Assembly: GCF_015354335.1 (NCBI RefSeq)
Contig: NZ_JADKYR010000004.1
Span: 124,001 to 188,000, forward strand
Source of the DNA: Methylophilus sp. 13
GTDB taxonomy: Bacteria; Pseudomonadota; Gammaproteobacteria; Burkholderiales; Methylophilaceae
Direction of reading: 5' to 3'
Length of the DNA stretch: 64,000 bases
In this document: in pieces, positions 1 to 9,513 of the stretch
Position numbering within the stretch: the stretch's first letter is position 1
How the letters are laid out: each line of letters opens with the position of its first letter
The notes under the pieces: generated by a model
What the model was told of the DNA's origin: nothing
Databases searched by the model: none
What the model saw: only the letters and a program-made list of their open reading frames with translations
Position numbers and translations under genes: made by a program

Positions 1-1
1 G

Positions 2-1768
2 GTGCTGGCACATCAAGAGACCGCGACCGATAGCGATTTTATGAGCGTGGAAGGCGTGATTGGTCACGAATACTTCCACAACTGGACGGGTAACCGCGTG
101 ACTTGCCGCGACTGGTTTCAATTGTCCTTGAAAGAAGGGTTTACTGTGTTCCGCGACCAGGAGTTTAGTGCAGACTTGAACTCGCGCGCCGTGCAGCGGA
201 TTGACGATGTGAATGGCTTGCGCCGTTTGCAGTTTCCTGAAGATGGCAGCCCGCTGGCGCATTCGGTGCAGCCGGACCAGTTTATCGAGATCAGCAACTT
301 TTACACCAAAACTATCTACGACAAAGGCGCTGAGCTGATTCGCATGCAGCATACCTTGCTTGGGCCACAGACTTTCCGCAAGGCCACCGATTTGTATTTT
401 GACCGTTTTGACGGTCAGGCGGTGACCTGTGATGATTTTGTGCAGTGCATGGCTGACGCTTCTGGCCGTGACATGACGCAGTTTTTCAGGTGGTATAAAC
501 AGGCAGGCACGCCGACCTTGGTCGCCAGCAGCCATTACGATGCGGCCCAGCAGCGTTATACGCTAAGCTTTAAACAATCGCAGCCGGAGACGCCGGGTCA
601 GACCGACAAGCAGCCCTTGCATATCCCGATTGCGGTGGGTTTACTGGCCGCGGACGGCAGTGAGATTGTGCCTACGCAAGTGCTGGAAATGACTGCCCGT
701 GAGCAATCATTCACTTTCGATGGCATTGCCGCCAAACCAGTGCCTTCGATCCTGCGTGGCTTCTCAGCACCGGTCAAACTGGAAACCGATTTAAGTGACG
801 ATGACTTGCGCCTGTTGCAGGTGCATGACACCGATGGCTTTAACAAATGGGAGGCCGGGCAGACGCTGGCGCTGCGCACCATACAGCGTGTGATGGCAGA
901 TCCGCAGGCGGATATCAGCCAGTTTATTGTCGATGTGGGCACCTTGATTGCGCAAGGCTTGAGCGGACAGGGTGACAAAGCCTTGCTGGCGCGCGCCTTG
1001 AGTTTGCCCATGATAGGTGTGATTGGCCAATATCTGCCGGTGATAGACCCGGCAGCCATTGATGCGGCGCGTAGCAGCATACTTACCCAGATCAAGCGTG
1101 CGCATAAAGACGCTTTGGCTGCGCTGTATGAGGCCAACGCCAATCCGGGCGAGTTCATCATTACCCCGCAAGCCATGGGCCGCCGTGCTTTACAGGCCGC
1201 CGTGTTAGAGATTCTGACCACCACCAATGGCACTGGTTGTGCCGCACGCGCCAAAGCGCATTATGACGCAGCAGATAATATGACGGATCGGGTGACTGCA
1301 TTGTCGTGCCTGTCTGACAGTACACAGCCGCAACGGGCCGAGGTGTTTGCAGACTTTTATACCCGCTTTGAAAAGTATCCGCTGGTGGTCGACAAGTGGT
1401 TCTCATTGCAAGCGATTGCCAACCGCGAGCAAATTTTTGATGACCTCGCCTTATTGCGCGCGCACCCCGATTTCAACATCAAAAATCCTAACCGCGTGCG
1501 TTCACTGTATAGCGCGTTTGCCATTAACAATCCGGTCAAGTTCCATGATCCTAGCGGCAAAGGGTATGCCTTTTTACGTGATGCAATTATCGAGCTCAAT
1601 AGCATCAACCCGCAAATTGCCGCGCGCCTTGTGACGCCGTTGCGTGAGTGGAAGCGCTACACACCTGCCTTGCAGGCGCAGATGAAAGCGGCGCTACAAG
1701 CGGTGCTGGATACGCCTAATTTGTCGGGTGATGTGTTTGAAGTGGTGAGTAAGAGCTTGGATGGCTAA
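2..1768 (+). CDS. pepN: Aminopeptidase N (M1 family zinc metallopeptidase), 5'-truncated by the window edge
   Basis: Removes N-terminal residues from peptides in the cytoplasm. The visible part opens just before the zinc site: HEYFH is at visible residues 22-26 and the third zinc ligand, Glu45, is 19 residues after the second His, in NWTGNRVTCRDWFQLSLKE, which is nearly invariant in bacterial PepN. The remaining ~540 residues correspond to the DUF3458 and C-terminal helical-repeat domains. Compared with the usual ~870 residues of the family, roughly 270-300 N-terminal residues lie outside the window, so the true start is not visible and the GTG at base 2 is not it. The gene ends in a hairpin shared with the convergent psd gene. 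Confidence 0.95.
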   Translation: MLAHQETATDSDFMSVEGVIGHEYFHNWTGNRVTCRDWFQLSLKEGFTVFRDQEFSADLNSRAVQRIDDVNGLRRLQFPEDGSPLAHSVQPDQFIEISNFYTKTIYDKGAELIRMQHTLLGPQTFRKATDLYFDRFDGQAVTCDDFVQCMADASGRDMTQFFRWYKQAGTPTLVASSHYDAAQQRYTLSFKQSQPETPGQTDKQPLHIPIAVGLLAADGSEIVPTQVLEMTAREQSFTFDGIAAKPVPSILRGFSAPVKLETDLSDDDLRLLQVHDTDGFNKWEAGQTLALRTIQRVMADPQADISQFIVDVGTLIAQGLSGQGDKALLARALSLPMIGVIGQYLPVIDPAAIDAARSSILTQIKRAHKDALAALYEANANPGEFIITPQAMGRRALQAAVLEILTTTNGTGCAARAKAHYDAADNMTDRVTALSCLSDSTQPQRAEVFADFYTRFEKYPLVVDKWFSLQAIANREQIFDDLALLRAHPDFNIKNPNRVRSLYSAFAINNPVKFHDPSGKGYAFLRDAIIELNSINPQIAARLVTPLREWKRYTPALQAQMKAALQAVLDTPNLSGDVFEVVSKSLDG

Positions 1769-1769
1769 T

Positions 1770-1799
1770 AAAAAAGCGGAGCTTAAACTCCGCTTTTTT
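1770..1799. terminator. Bidirectional intrinsic terminator between pepN and psd
   Basis: GCGGAG (1776-1781) pairs with CTCCGC (1788-1793) around a six-base loop, with A-run before and T-run after, so it can terminate transcription from both converging genes. Confidence 0.85.
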
Positions 1800-1815
1800 T
1801 AATGGTCTGTTCGCA

Positions 1816-2664
1816 CTATTTCCCCATGGCCTCGCCCAGGCGTATCGGTTTGCCTGGGTGCCAGCTGGCATTAAACTCCAGTACGTCTTTTTCAAATAAC
1901 ATCACCACGGTAGAACCCAACAGAAAACGACCCATTTCTTCGCCTTGTTTCAAGATGATGTGTTGGTTGCTGTAATCCCAATGGATGACTTTGCCCGGAC
2001 GTGGCGGGTTGATAATGTGGTCTTTGGCATCGTGCCAAACGGTCGCCATGCTGCCGACAATCGTCGCACCGACCAAAACCAGCACAAACTTGCCATGCTG
2101 GGCGGATTCAAACGTACAGACTACGCGCTCGTTACGCGCAAACAGGCCGGGCACATTGGCGGCTGTGAGTGGATTCACTGAGAATAAATCGCCAGGCACA
2201 TAGGTCATGCTCAGCAGTTTTCCAGCGCATGGCATATGGATGCGGTGATAATCTTTGGGGCTTAGATACAGGCAGGCAAAACGACCACTGTCAAAGTTTG
2301 CAGCTAAAGCAGCGTCGCCACCGACCAATGCCTGCGCTGTGTAATGATGGCCTTTAGCCTGAAAAATCTGGCCGTTTTCAACTTTGCCAAACTGGCTGAT
2401 GGCGCCATCCACCGGGCATACAAAGGCATTATTTGCCAAGGGCCGGGCATCCGGTTTGAGTGGGCGCGTGAAGAACAGGTTAAACGTTTTGTAGCTGCTG
2501 ATATCGCCGTTGAGTGCTTCTTCCATATTCACATGGTATTTGCGCACAAACCAGCCGATAAACGCCGTGGTCAGGCCACCCGCCTGCCAGTGCGCCAGTT
2601 TGCCGGCGGCGGCGGTGAGGAGTTGTTTGGGGGCAATGTATTGCAGCAGAATGGCGAGTTTCAC
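1816..2664 (-). CDS. psd: Phosphatidylserine decarboxylase proenzyme
   Basis: Converts phosphatidylserine to phosphatidylethanolamine at the inner membrane. The 282-residue protein carries the LGST self-cleavage motif at about residues 249-252; Ser251 would become the pyruvoyl group of the small alpha chain. The Asp of CPVDGAIS and the His of KDYHRIHMP match the Asp-His-Ser triad of the autocatalytic site. Length fits the E. coli-type enzyme (about 320) with a slightly short N-terminus. It is transcribed alone, downstream of the ilv operon terminator. Confidence 0.95.
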   Translation of the reverse strand: MKLAILLQYIAPKQLLTAAAGKLAHWQAGGLTTAFIGWFVRKYHVNMEEALNGDISSYKTFNLFFTRPLKPDARPLANNAFVCPVDGAISQFGKVENGQIFQAKGHHYTAQALVGGDAALAANFDSGRFACLYLSPKDYHRIHMPCAGKLLSMTYVPGDLFSVNPLTAANVPGLFARNERVVCTFESAQHGKFVLVLVGATIVGSMATVWHDAKDHIINPPRPGKVIHWDYSNQHIILKQGEEMGRFLLGSTVVMLFEKDVLEFNASWHPGKPIRLGEAMGK

Positions 2665-2741
2665 TTCTTTCCCTTATTGAGTAGCGCTTGGTTGTTGCAA
2701 GCACTTGTTTTTATCATGTCTATATTCATGATTTTACAAAT

Positions 2742-2777
2742 AAAAAAGCACAGGCGATACATCGGCCTGTGCTTTTT
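2742..2777 (-). terminator. Terminator of the ilvBHC operon
   Basis: GCACAGGC (2748-2755) and GCCTGTGC (2765-2772) form a perfect stem flanked by A6 and T5, immediately after ilvC on the minus strand. The symmetric flanks would work in either direction. Confidence 0.85.
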
Positions 2778-2837
2778 ACCTATGGCCGGATTAATTTGTC
2801 ATCAACCCAACCTTAGGTACTGATTCAAGGTCTAGAA

Positions 2838-3869
<1,032 letters not shown>

Positions 3870-3906
3870 TCAATACAAATGCTTTGTCTGTAAAAAATAA
3901 TTCCGG

Positions 3907-4398
3907 TTAAACCTTGAGGATGCGGTCGCCACGACCAATGCCGGAAGCACCCGTACGCACGGTTTCAAGAATCGCGCTGCGGTCTATGGCTTCAATAAAC
4001 GCATCCAGTTTGCTGCAAGAGCCGGTAAGCTCAATGGTGTAGCTATTGTCGGCCACATCGATAATACGGCCGCGGAAAATGTCGCACATGCGCTTCATTT
4101 CGTCTTTATGGACGCCGGTGGCTTTGACCTTGACCAGCATCAGTTCGCGCTCAATGTGCTTGCCATCGTTGAGATCCAGCACTTTGACCACGTCAATCAA
4201 CTTGTTGAGTTGCTTGATAATTTGTTCAATCACATCATCGGAGCCTGTGGTCACAATCGTCATGCGAGACAGGGTAGGGTCTTCGGTGACCGCCACCGTG
4301 AGTGATTCAATGTTGTAACCGCGTGCAGAAAACAGGCCGGCCACGCGTGACAGGGCGCCTGCTTCGTTTTCCATCAGCAGTGAAATAATGTGACGCAT
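3907..4398 (-). CDS. ilvH: Acetolactate synthase small (regulatory) subunit
   Basis: Regulatory partner of IlvB that confers valine feedback inhibition and stabilises the catalytic subunit. The N-terminal ACT domain (about residues 3-78) has the typical MENEAGALSRVAGLFSARGY start, followed by the ALS_ss_C domain; 163 residues is the IlvH-type length. Its ATG overlaps the ilvB stop codon by one base (TAATG), which implies translational coupling and matched subunit output. Confidence 0.96.
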   Translation of the reverse strand: MRHIISLLMENEAGALSRVAGLFSARGYNIESLTVAVTEDPTLSRMTIVTTGSDDVIEQIIKQLNKLIDVVKVLDLNDGKHIERELMLVKVKATGVHKDEMKRMCDIFRGRIIDVADNSYTIELTGSCSKLDAFIEAIDRSAILETVRTGASGIGRGDRILKV

Positions 4399-6161
4399 TA
4401 TTCTTCCCCTTTCAGGCGGCTGGCCGTGCGTGGGCTCAATACCATTTCTGACAAGCCCTTGCCGTTTTCAACCATCGGGAAGACGTTTTCTGTTTGGTCG
4501 GTTAAAAAGTCCATAAATACAAATTTGTCTTTTCTATCAAACGCTTCTTTGAGGGCGCCTTCTACATCCGCCGGATCGGTGATGCGCATGCCAACGTGGC
4601 CATAAGACTCTGCCAGTTTGACGAAGTCAGGCAGGCTATCCATGTAGGATTCTGAGTAGCGGTTCTCGTAGAAGAACTCCTGCCACTGACGCACCATGCC
4701 CAAATAACGGTTATTCAACAGAATGACCTTGATCGGCAGGCCGTATTGCGCACAGGTGGACAGCTCCTGGATGTTCATCTGGATACTGCCTTCGCCGGTC
4801 ACGCAGGCGACTTGTGCATTTTTGTCGGCAAACTGACAGCCCATGGCGTATGGCAAGCCCACGCCCATGGTGCCCAAGCCGCCGGAGTTGATCCAGCGAC
4901 GTGGCTTGTCGAACTTGTAGTATTGCGCCGCCCACATCTGGTGCTGGCCCACGTCAGAAGTCACATAGGCTTCGCCTTTGGTGACCTCCCATAATTTCTG
5001 GATCACGTACTGTGGCTTGATCACGGTGTCTGAATAGGCGTAATCCATCGACTGGATGCCGCGCCATTCATTGATTTGTGACCACCAGTCGGCGGTGTCT
5101 GTGCTCTGGTTTTCTTCTTGCGCCAGAATCTCGTTCATGTCAGACAGCACGGATTGCACGTCGCCAACAATCGGCACGTCAACCTTGACGCGTTTGGAGA
5201 TGCTGGACGGGTCGACATCAATATGAATGATGGTGCGTTTGTGGCTGCTAAAGTGCTTGGGATTGCCAATCACGCGGTCGTCAAAGCGCGCGCCAACCGC
5301 CAGTAACACGTCACAGTGCTGCATGGCCATATTGGCCTCATAAGACCCGTGCATGCCCAGCATGCCGACAAACTGTTTGTCAGTGGCAGGGTAGCCGCCC
5401 AACCCCATCAGGGTGTTGGTGACCGGGAAATTCAACGCTTTGGCCAACTTGACCAGCTCAGCCGCACCATTACCCAATACCAGGCCGCCGCCGGTGTAAA
5501 TCATCGGACGTTTTGCACCCAGCAGCAGCTTGACCGCTTTTTTGATCTGGCCGCTATGGCCTTTCAAAATCGGGTTGTAAGAACGCATCTCTACCGTTTT
5601 TGGGTAGATAAAGTCAGCAACGTGCGCCGTGATATCTTTAGGGATATCCACGACCACTGGACCTGGACGGCCGGTTTTGGCGATAAAGAAAGCTTTCTTT
5701 ATCGTAGGCGCAATATCCTTCACGTGCTTGACCAGGAAGTTGTGCTTTACACAGGGGCGGGTCACGCCGACCATGTCGACTTCCTGGAAGGCGTCCATGC
5801 CAATCGCTGGCACCGGGACCTGACCACTGATCACCACCAGTGGGATTGAATCCATATAGGCCGTGGCAATGCCGGTTACCGCATTGGTCGCACCTGGACC
5901 GCTGGTGACCAAGGCAACACCGACATCACCCGTTGCACGTGAATAGGCATCTGCCGCATGCACAGCCGCTTGCTCGTGACGCACCAGAATGTGCTTGAAG
6001 CCATTCTGTTTATATAAAGCATCATAGATATGCAAGACCGCACCACCTGGATAGCCAAAGACGAATTTGACTTTTTCTTCATTCAGGCAGGAGACAACAA
6101 TGTCCGCACCTGTCATGGATTTGGCGTGGGTGTCTGTCGCAGAGTGGGCTGAGGCGTCCAT
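4398..6161 (-). CDS. ilvB: Acetolactate synthase large (catalytic) subunit
   Basis: ThDP- and FAD-dependent condensation of pyruvate with pyruvate or 2-ketobutyrate, the first common step of branched-chain amino acid synthesis. Glu63 (VRHEQAAVHAADAY) is the ThDP-activating glutamate. The C-terminal ThDP-binding motif reads GEGSIQMNIQEL rather than the textbook GDG; GEG variants occur in this family. The protein has 587 residues with N-terminal, central and C-terminal TPP enzyme domains in order. First gene of the operon; a ~200 bp upstream gap separates it from the divergent gene at 6360 and must hold promoters for both. Confidence 0.96.
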   Translation of the reverse strand: MDASAHSATDTHAKSMTGADIVVSCLNEEKVKFVFGYPGGAVLHIYDALYKQNGFKHILVRHEQAAVHAADAYSRATGDVGVALVTSGPGATNAVTGIATAYMDSIPLVVISGQVPVPAIGMDAFQEVDMVGVTRPCVKHNFLVKHVKDIAPTIKKAFFIAKTGRPGPVVVDIPKDITAHVADFIYPKTVEMRSYNPILKGHSGQIKKAVKLLLGAKRPMIYTGGGLVLGNGAAELVKLAKALNFPVTNTLMGLGGYPATDKQFVGMLGMHGSYEANMAMQHCDVLLAVGARFDDRVIGNPKHFSSHKRTIIHIDVDPSSISKRVKVDVPIVGDVQSVLSDMNEILAQEENQSTDTADWWSQINEWRGIQSMDYAYSDTVIKPQYVIQKLWEVTKGEAYVTSDVGQHQMWAAQYYKFDKPRRWINSGGLGTMGVGLPYAMGCQFADKNAQVACVTGEGSIQMNIQELSTCAQYGLPIKVILLNNRYLGMVRQWQEFFYENRYSESYMDSLPDFVKLAESYGHVGMRITDPADVEGALKEAFDRKDKFVFMDFLTDQTENVFPMVENGKGLSEMVLSPRTASRLKGEE

Positions 6162-6311
6162 AAAACCTTGATTTTTCGGCTAATAAATGTTGAACCCTAT
6201 ACATTAACTTGCTTTACTAATTTGGTCAAGATTTCGCGCTGACCGTACCCGACTTTCAGTGATGCCGGGTTCAATATTGCAATCCCTGCAATCAATAGTT
6301 GACTTTATAAA

Positions 6312-6326
6312 TGAGAAACATTATCA
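6312..6326. promoter_or_regulatory. Fur-like box upstream of the 6360 gene
   Basis: TGAGAAACATTATCA matches the 7-1-7 Fur inverted repeat (TGATAATnATTATCA) at all but two positions and lies 34 bp before the ATG at 6360. Because a ribosomal-protein paralogue follows, a related Zur site is an alternative reading. Confidence 0.65.
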
Positions 6327-6359
6327 TTTGCATAACAGTTAACGAGAGGCATACACGCC

Positions 6360-6668
6360 ATGCAAAGTTTACAAGGCGCATCACCCAGTCAGTTGTTCGA
6401 TCCTGACTTGCCGACCGCAAGTGCGGTGCTGGTTTCGCTGAGTTGTGTGGCAACGCGCTATGCCATGAATCCTTCTGAGGATCTGGCCTTGTTGGGTTGC
6501 AGTCTGGCCCAGACCTTAAATGCGCCTGAGTATGCAGAGAGTGGTTTGATTACCTCGGCGGCCAGGCAATTGTTGCGTGAATGGCAGGAGTTGTTGCAAG
6601 CGCATCAAACCTTTGCCATGCAGCAGGCAGTGTCTGAATTTGTGACGCCGTCGGCCACCATGCAGTGA
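6360..6668 (+). CDS. Uncharacterised 102-residue protein, probably Fur-regulated
   Basis: I do not recognise this protein. It is soluble, mostly helical by composition (Ala/Leu/Gln rich), with no signal peptide or membrane segment and a single Cys pair context (SLSCVATRYAM, LGCSLAQTL). It starts at an ATG 34 bp after a Fur-like box and precedes the S4 paralogue by 84 bp in the same direction, so the two may be co-transcribed. The placement suggests a role in the metal-limitation response; function is unknown. Confidence 0.6.
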   Translation: MQSLQGASPSQLFDPDLPTASAVLVSLSCVATRYAMNPSEDLALLGCSLAQTLNAPEYAESGLITSAARQLLREWQELLQAHQTFAMQQAVSEFVTPSATMQ

Positions 6669-6752
6669 TAGGCGCAAGGGCGCAGGCGCTCGTTGCATTA
6701 AGTAGAGTACATCGCATACAAAAAACAAAAGATTAAGAAAGGCAGTATTGAA

Positions 6753-7370
6753 ATGGCAAGAACCACCGGACCTCGACTCAAGATTATGCGCGCCCTGGGC
6801 GTGGAGTTGCCAGGGTTGTCACGCAAGTCGATTGAAGATAGACCCAATCCGCCTGGCCAGCATGGTCAGCAGGCTTCGCGTCGTCGTCGCTCGGATTTTG
6901 CCGTGAAGTTGGTGGAGAAGCAGAAGATTCGTTTTAACTATGGTGTGAGCGAGAAGCAAATGCGCAAGCTGATGCTGGAAGCGCGTAAAGGTTCGGAGCC
7001 TACCGGTGACAAATTGATGTCTTTGCTTGAGCGCCGTCTGGATAACGTGGTGTTCAGGGCCGGTTTTGCGCCGACGGGCATTGCTGCGCGCCAGTTGGTC
7101 AATCACGGGCATGTGTTGTTAAACGGCAAGCCTGTCAATATTGCTTCCGTGCGTTTGAAAGTGGGCGATGTGGTCACGCTCAAAGAGAAAAGTCGCAAAA
7201 TTCCGATGGTGGCCGAGTCGATGGCGACGCCCAGTCTGACCATCCCCGAGTGGTTATCTGTGGATACGACGACCGCCTCGGCAAAAATTGGTCACTTGCC
7301 ATCCATTGAGGATGTGCCGTTCCCGATTGAAGTGCAGCAAGTGGTTGAATACTACGCTAACCGCGTTTAA
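6753..7370 (+). CDS. rpsD: 30S ribosomal protein S4 paralogue outside the alpha operon
   Basis: S4 nucleates 30S assembly by binding 16S rRNA. The 205-residue protein keeps the family architecture: an N-terminal domain starting MARTTGPRLKIMR with the PGQHG loop near residue 40, then the S4 RNA-binding domain (about residues 92-155; RRLDNVVFRAGF, ARQLVNHGHVLLNG). It differs from the usual proteobacterial S4 at many N-terminal positions and has no cysteine at all, so it cannot hold the ancestral zinc site. It is not next to rpsK, rpoA or rplQ but behind an unknown gene with a Fur-like box. It is therefore most likely a second, conditionally expressed S4; the standard copy is expected elsewhere in the genome. 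Confidence 0.85.
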   Translation: MARTTGPRLKIMRALGVELPGLSRKSIEDRPNPPGQHGQQASRRRRSDFAVKLVEKQKIRFNYGVSEKQMRKLMLEARKGSEPTGDKLMSLLERRLDNVVFRAGFAPTGIAARQLVNHGHVLLNGKPVNIASVRLKVGDVVTLKEKSRKIPMVAESMATPSLTIPEWLSVDTTTASAKIGHLPSIEDVPFPIEVQQVVEYYANRV

Positions 7371-7553
7371 TTTCGCGTGCAGGTGCAAGCCTGCAGGCCA
7401 ATGAATTTGAGTGGTGCTCCTAACCCCAACATGTCACTGCTCAAATAGGCGTGTTTTTAATGCGCCAAATTACCCCTGGTAAGGGTGTTCCTTGAAATCT
7501 GATGCCGCAGTGCGCAAGCATGTAAGTCGGCTTTTTTTTGGACTGGATTGTAG

Positions 7554-7772
7554 ATGACGAATCGCTTGCAGCCTGAGTTGAATCAAGGGCAAAATGCCGC
7601 CAACGCGACTCAGACCGGCGTGCCTGTGGTGGATGCCAATGAATTGCTGGGGAAGCGCGGCGTGGTAGCCATTATGCATGGTCGTGATGAGTACCGACTC
7701 ACCCGGACCAGGCAAAATAAATTGCTGCTGACCAAGTGTCAGGACAATATAGGGCATGGCGTCTCTTCATGA
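7554..7772 (+). CDS. hemP: Hemin uptake protein HemP
   Basis: Small 72-residue protein of the HemP/HmuP family, recognised by its C-terminal pattern LLGKRGVVAIMHGRDEYRLTRTRQNKLLLTK-like core (about residues 31-61). In other proteobacteria such proteins accompany heme receptors, and some act as co-activators of heme-uptake genes together with Irr or Fur. Here it precedes tonB by about 100 bp, at the head of the TonB/heme region. A GTAG just before the ATG leaves only a weak ribosome site; the first Met is the only in-frame choice that keeps the full domain. Confidence 0.85.
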   Translation: MTNRLQPELNQGQNAANATQTGVPVVDANELLGKRGVVAIMHGRDEYRLTRTRQNKLLLTKCQDNIGHGVSS

Positions 7773-7812
7773 TTAAGAGCGCGTTGGGTGTGGTGAAATA
7801 TCAATGTGAAGC

Positions 7813-7832
7813 AGGCAACCAGCAGGTTGCCT
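7813..7832. repeat. Hairpin between hemP and tonB
   Basis: AGGCAACC (7813-7820) and GGTTGCCT (7825-7832) form a perfect 8-bp stem with the loop AGCA. No T-run follows, so it is more likely an mRNA processing or stability element than a terminator. Confidence 0.4.
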
Positions 7833-7875
7833 TCAGCACTTTAATAAACAGTCTTTTTGTAGGAGATGGACGCTA

Positions 7876-8742
7876 ATGGCGCAACGTGAGTCTTTGCGTG
7901 GGTTGTCGTTGAAGCCCACCCGGATGTCGGCTACCAGCCTGCCTGAGTTGAGTTTGCATAAGCGGCAGTTGGGCGAGCTGGCGGGGGTGTTCCGCTGGTC
8001 AGTACTGGCGACTGAGCAGTTGCTCATGCGTGACCGCCGCCAGGGTTGGCACGCAGTGGGCATGCTGCTGGTGGTCGCGCTGCATGCGCTGGTGATCGCC
8101 AGTTTTCTGCTGTTTGAAGAGGAACTCATTGAGTTGCCCAAGCCAGAGCCGATAACGGTATCGTTGATTACCTTGCCTGCAAAAAAAGAGGAGGCGCCTG
8201 CGCCAGAGGTGGTGCCCATCATCAAGCAGCAGCCGGTGGTGAAACCGGTGATCAAACCAAAGGAAACGCCAGTCAAGCCCATAGAGCGCCCGGCACCAGT
8301 GGTGGAACGGATCACGGAAACCACGCCAGATCAGCCCAAGTTTGAAGCCAGCACCCAGCCCGCCGCGCCGCCGCTGGAAGCGCCGCAAGCGGCTGCCCCT
8401 AGCAAGCCCGCACCTGCACCTGCTGCGCCACCCAAGCACGAGGTGGAAGAAAAAGAGGAGCCGCCAAAGTTTGGTGTGGCTTACCTGAACAACCCGGCGC
8501 CGGAATACCCGCGGTTGTCACAGCGCGCCGGTGAAGAGGGGCGCGTGTTGCTCAGGGTGCTGGTGTCGGCAGAAGGTCACCCGGAGTCGGTAGAGATTTT
8601 TAAAAGCAGTGGCTATGAGCGGCTGGACAAGGCGGCACTCAATGCCGTCAAGCAATGGCGGTTTGAGCCAGCCCGCAAAGGCGGCAAGGCGCTCAGTGCT
8701 TTCGTCAATGTGCCATTGTCTTTCTCACTCACACAAAATTAA
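7876..8742 (+). CDS. tonB: Energy transducer TonB with a long cytoplasmic N-terminus
   Basis: Couples the proton-motive force gathered by ExbB-ExbD to outer-membrane receptors. There is a ~58-residue cytoplasmic leader, one membrane helix (about residues 59-80), a Pro/Lys/Glu/Ala-rich periplasmic spacer (about 85-200) and a C-terminal TonB domain (about 205-288) with YPRLSQRAGEEGRVLLRV and KQWRFEPA. GGAG 10 bases before the ATG supports this start; later in-frame Mets at residues 17 and 51 exist but have no better ribosome site. The leader is longer than in E. coli TonB, where the helix begins almost at once. First gene of tonB-exbB-exbD. Confidence 0.93.
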   Translation: MAQRESLRGLSLKPTRMSATSLPELSLHKRQLGELAGVFRWSVLATEQLLMRDRRQGWHAVGMLLVVALHALVIASFLLFEEELIELPKPEPITVSLITLPAKKEEAPAPEVVPIIKQQPVVKPVIKPKETPVKPIERPAPVVERITETTPDQPKFEASTQPAAPPLEAPQAAAPSKPAPAPAAPPKHEVEEKEEPPKFGVAYLNNPAPEYPRLSQRAGEEGRVLLRVLVSAEGHPESVEIFKSSGYERLDKAALNAVKQWRFEPARKGGKALSAFVNVPLSFSLTQN

Positions 8743-8769
8743 ATCAGTTTTTATTGAAAGGAACGTTTG

Positions 8770-9513
8770 ATGCAATCAACTAGTGGTTTGGCATTTATTA
8801 CCGAGGGTGGGGTTGTCTCGGTCATCGTGGCGCTGGTGCTGCTGACCATGTCGGTCATGAGCTGGTATTTTATTGTGGTCAAGGCTTGGCAAGTCTTCAA
8901 GCACAAGCGCGAAGTCACGGCTTATGTAAAGCAGTTCTGGCGCAAAGCGACTTTGCAAGAGGCCTTGCAGGATACGCAGATGCAATCACCAGCGTTCCGC
9001 CTGGCGCTGACTGCTGTGGAATCTACCCAGCACCATCAGCAACATGCCAGCCAGTCTCTGGGCGCGGCTTGCAGCCAGGATGAGTTTGTTGCACGCCAGT
9101 TGCGCCGTACCTTGTCGCAAGAGCAGGCAGGCATGGAGAGCGGGTTGTCTGTCCTTGCTTCTGTGGGCAGCGTGGCTCCATTTGTTGGTTTGTTCGGCAC
9201 GGTGTGGGGGATTTACCACGCGCTGACCGCGATTGGCCAATCCGGCGTGGCGACCATCGACAAGGTGGCCGGCCCGGTTGGTGAGGCTTTGATTATGACG
9301 GCGATTGGTCTGGCGGTGGCGATCCCGGCTGTGTTGGCCTATAACGCCTTTATCAAGGCGAATCGCAGTGTCATGGCCGAGCTCGAGAATTTTGCGCAAG
9401 ACTTGCATACCTTGCTGACCACGGGTGCGCCATTGATGATCAAGCAAGGTCAGAAACCTGCCAATGTGACTGAGCTGCACGCTAAAGTCGCAAGCAAAGG
9501 TGGCAACCTATGA
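8770..9513 (+). CDS. exbB: ExbB, proton-channel subunit of the TonB motor (MotA/TolQ/ExbB family)
   Basis: Forms the inner-membrane pentamer around ExbD. Three membrane segments are visible: near residues 15-35 (VIVALVLLTMSVMSWYFIV), about 135-157 (LASVGSVAPFVGLFGTVWGI) and about 172-195 (ALIMTAIGLAVAIPAVLAYN), with the family signature GLFGTVWGI. ATG 8770 follows AAAGGAACG, a good ribosome site. The stop overlaps the exbD start (ATGATG), indicating translational coupling. Confidence 0.94.
   Translation: MQSTSGLAFITEGGVVSVIVALVLLTMSVMSWYFIVVKAWQVFKHKREVTAYVKQFWRKATLQEALQDTQMQSPAFRLALTAVESTQHHQQHASQSLGAACSQDEFVARQLRRTLSQEQAGMESGLSVLASVGSVAPFVGLFGTVWGIYHALTAIGQSGVATIDKVAGPVGEALIMTAIGLAVAIPAVLAYNAFIKANRSVMAELENFAQDLHTLLTTGAPLMIKQGQKPANVTELHAKVASKGGNL

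Noticed and set aside
598-1254. Long minus-strand ORF inside pepN
   Set aside because: It is the shadow of a well-supported coding frame with no independent evidence.
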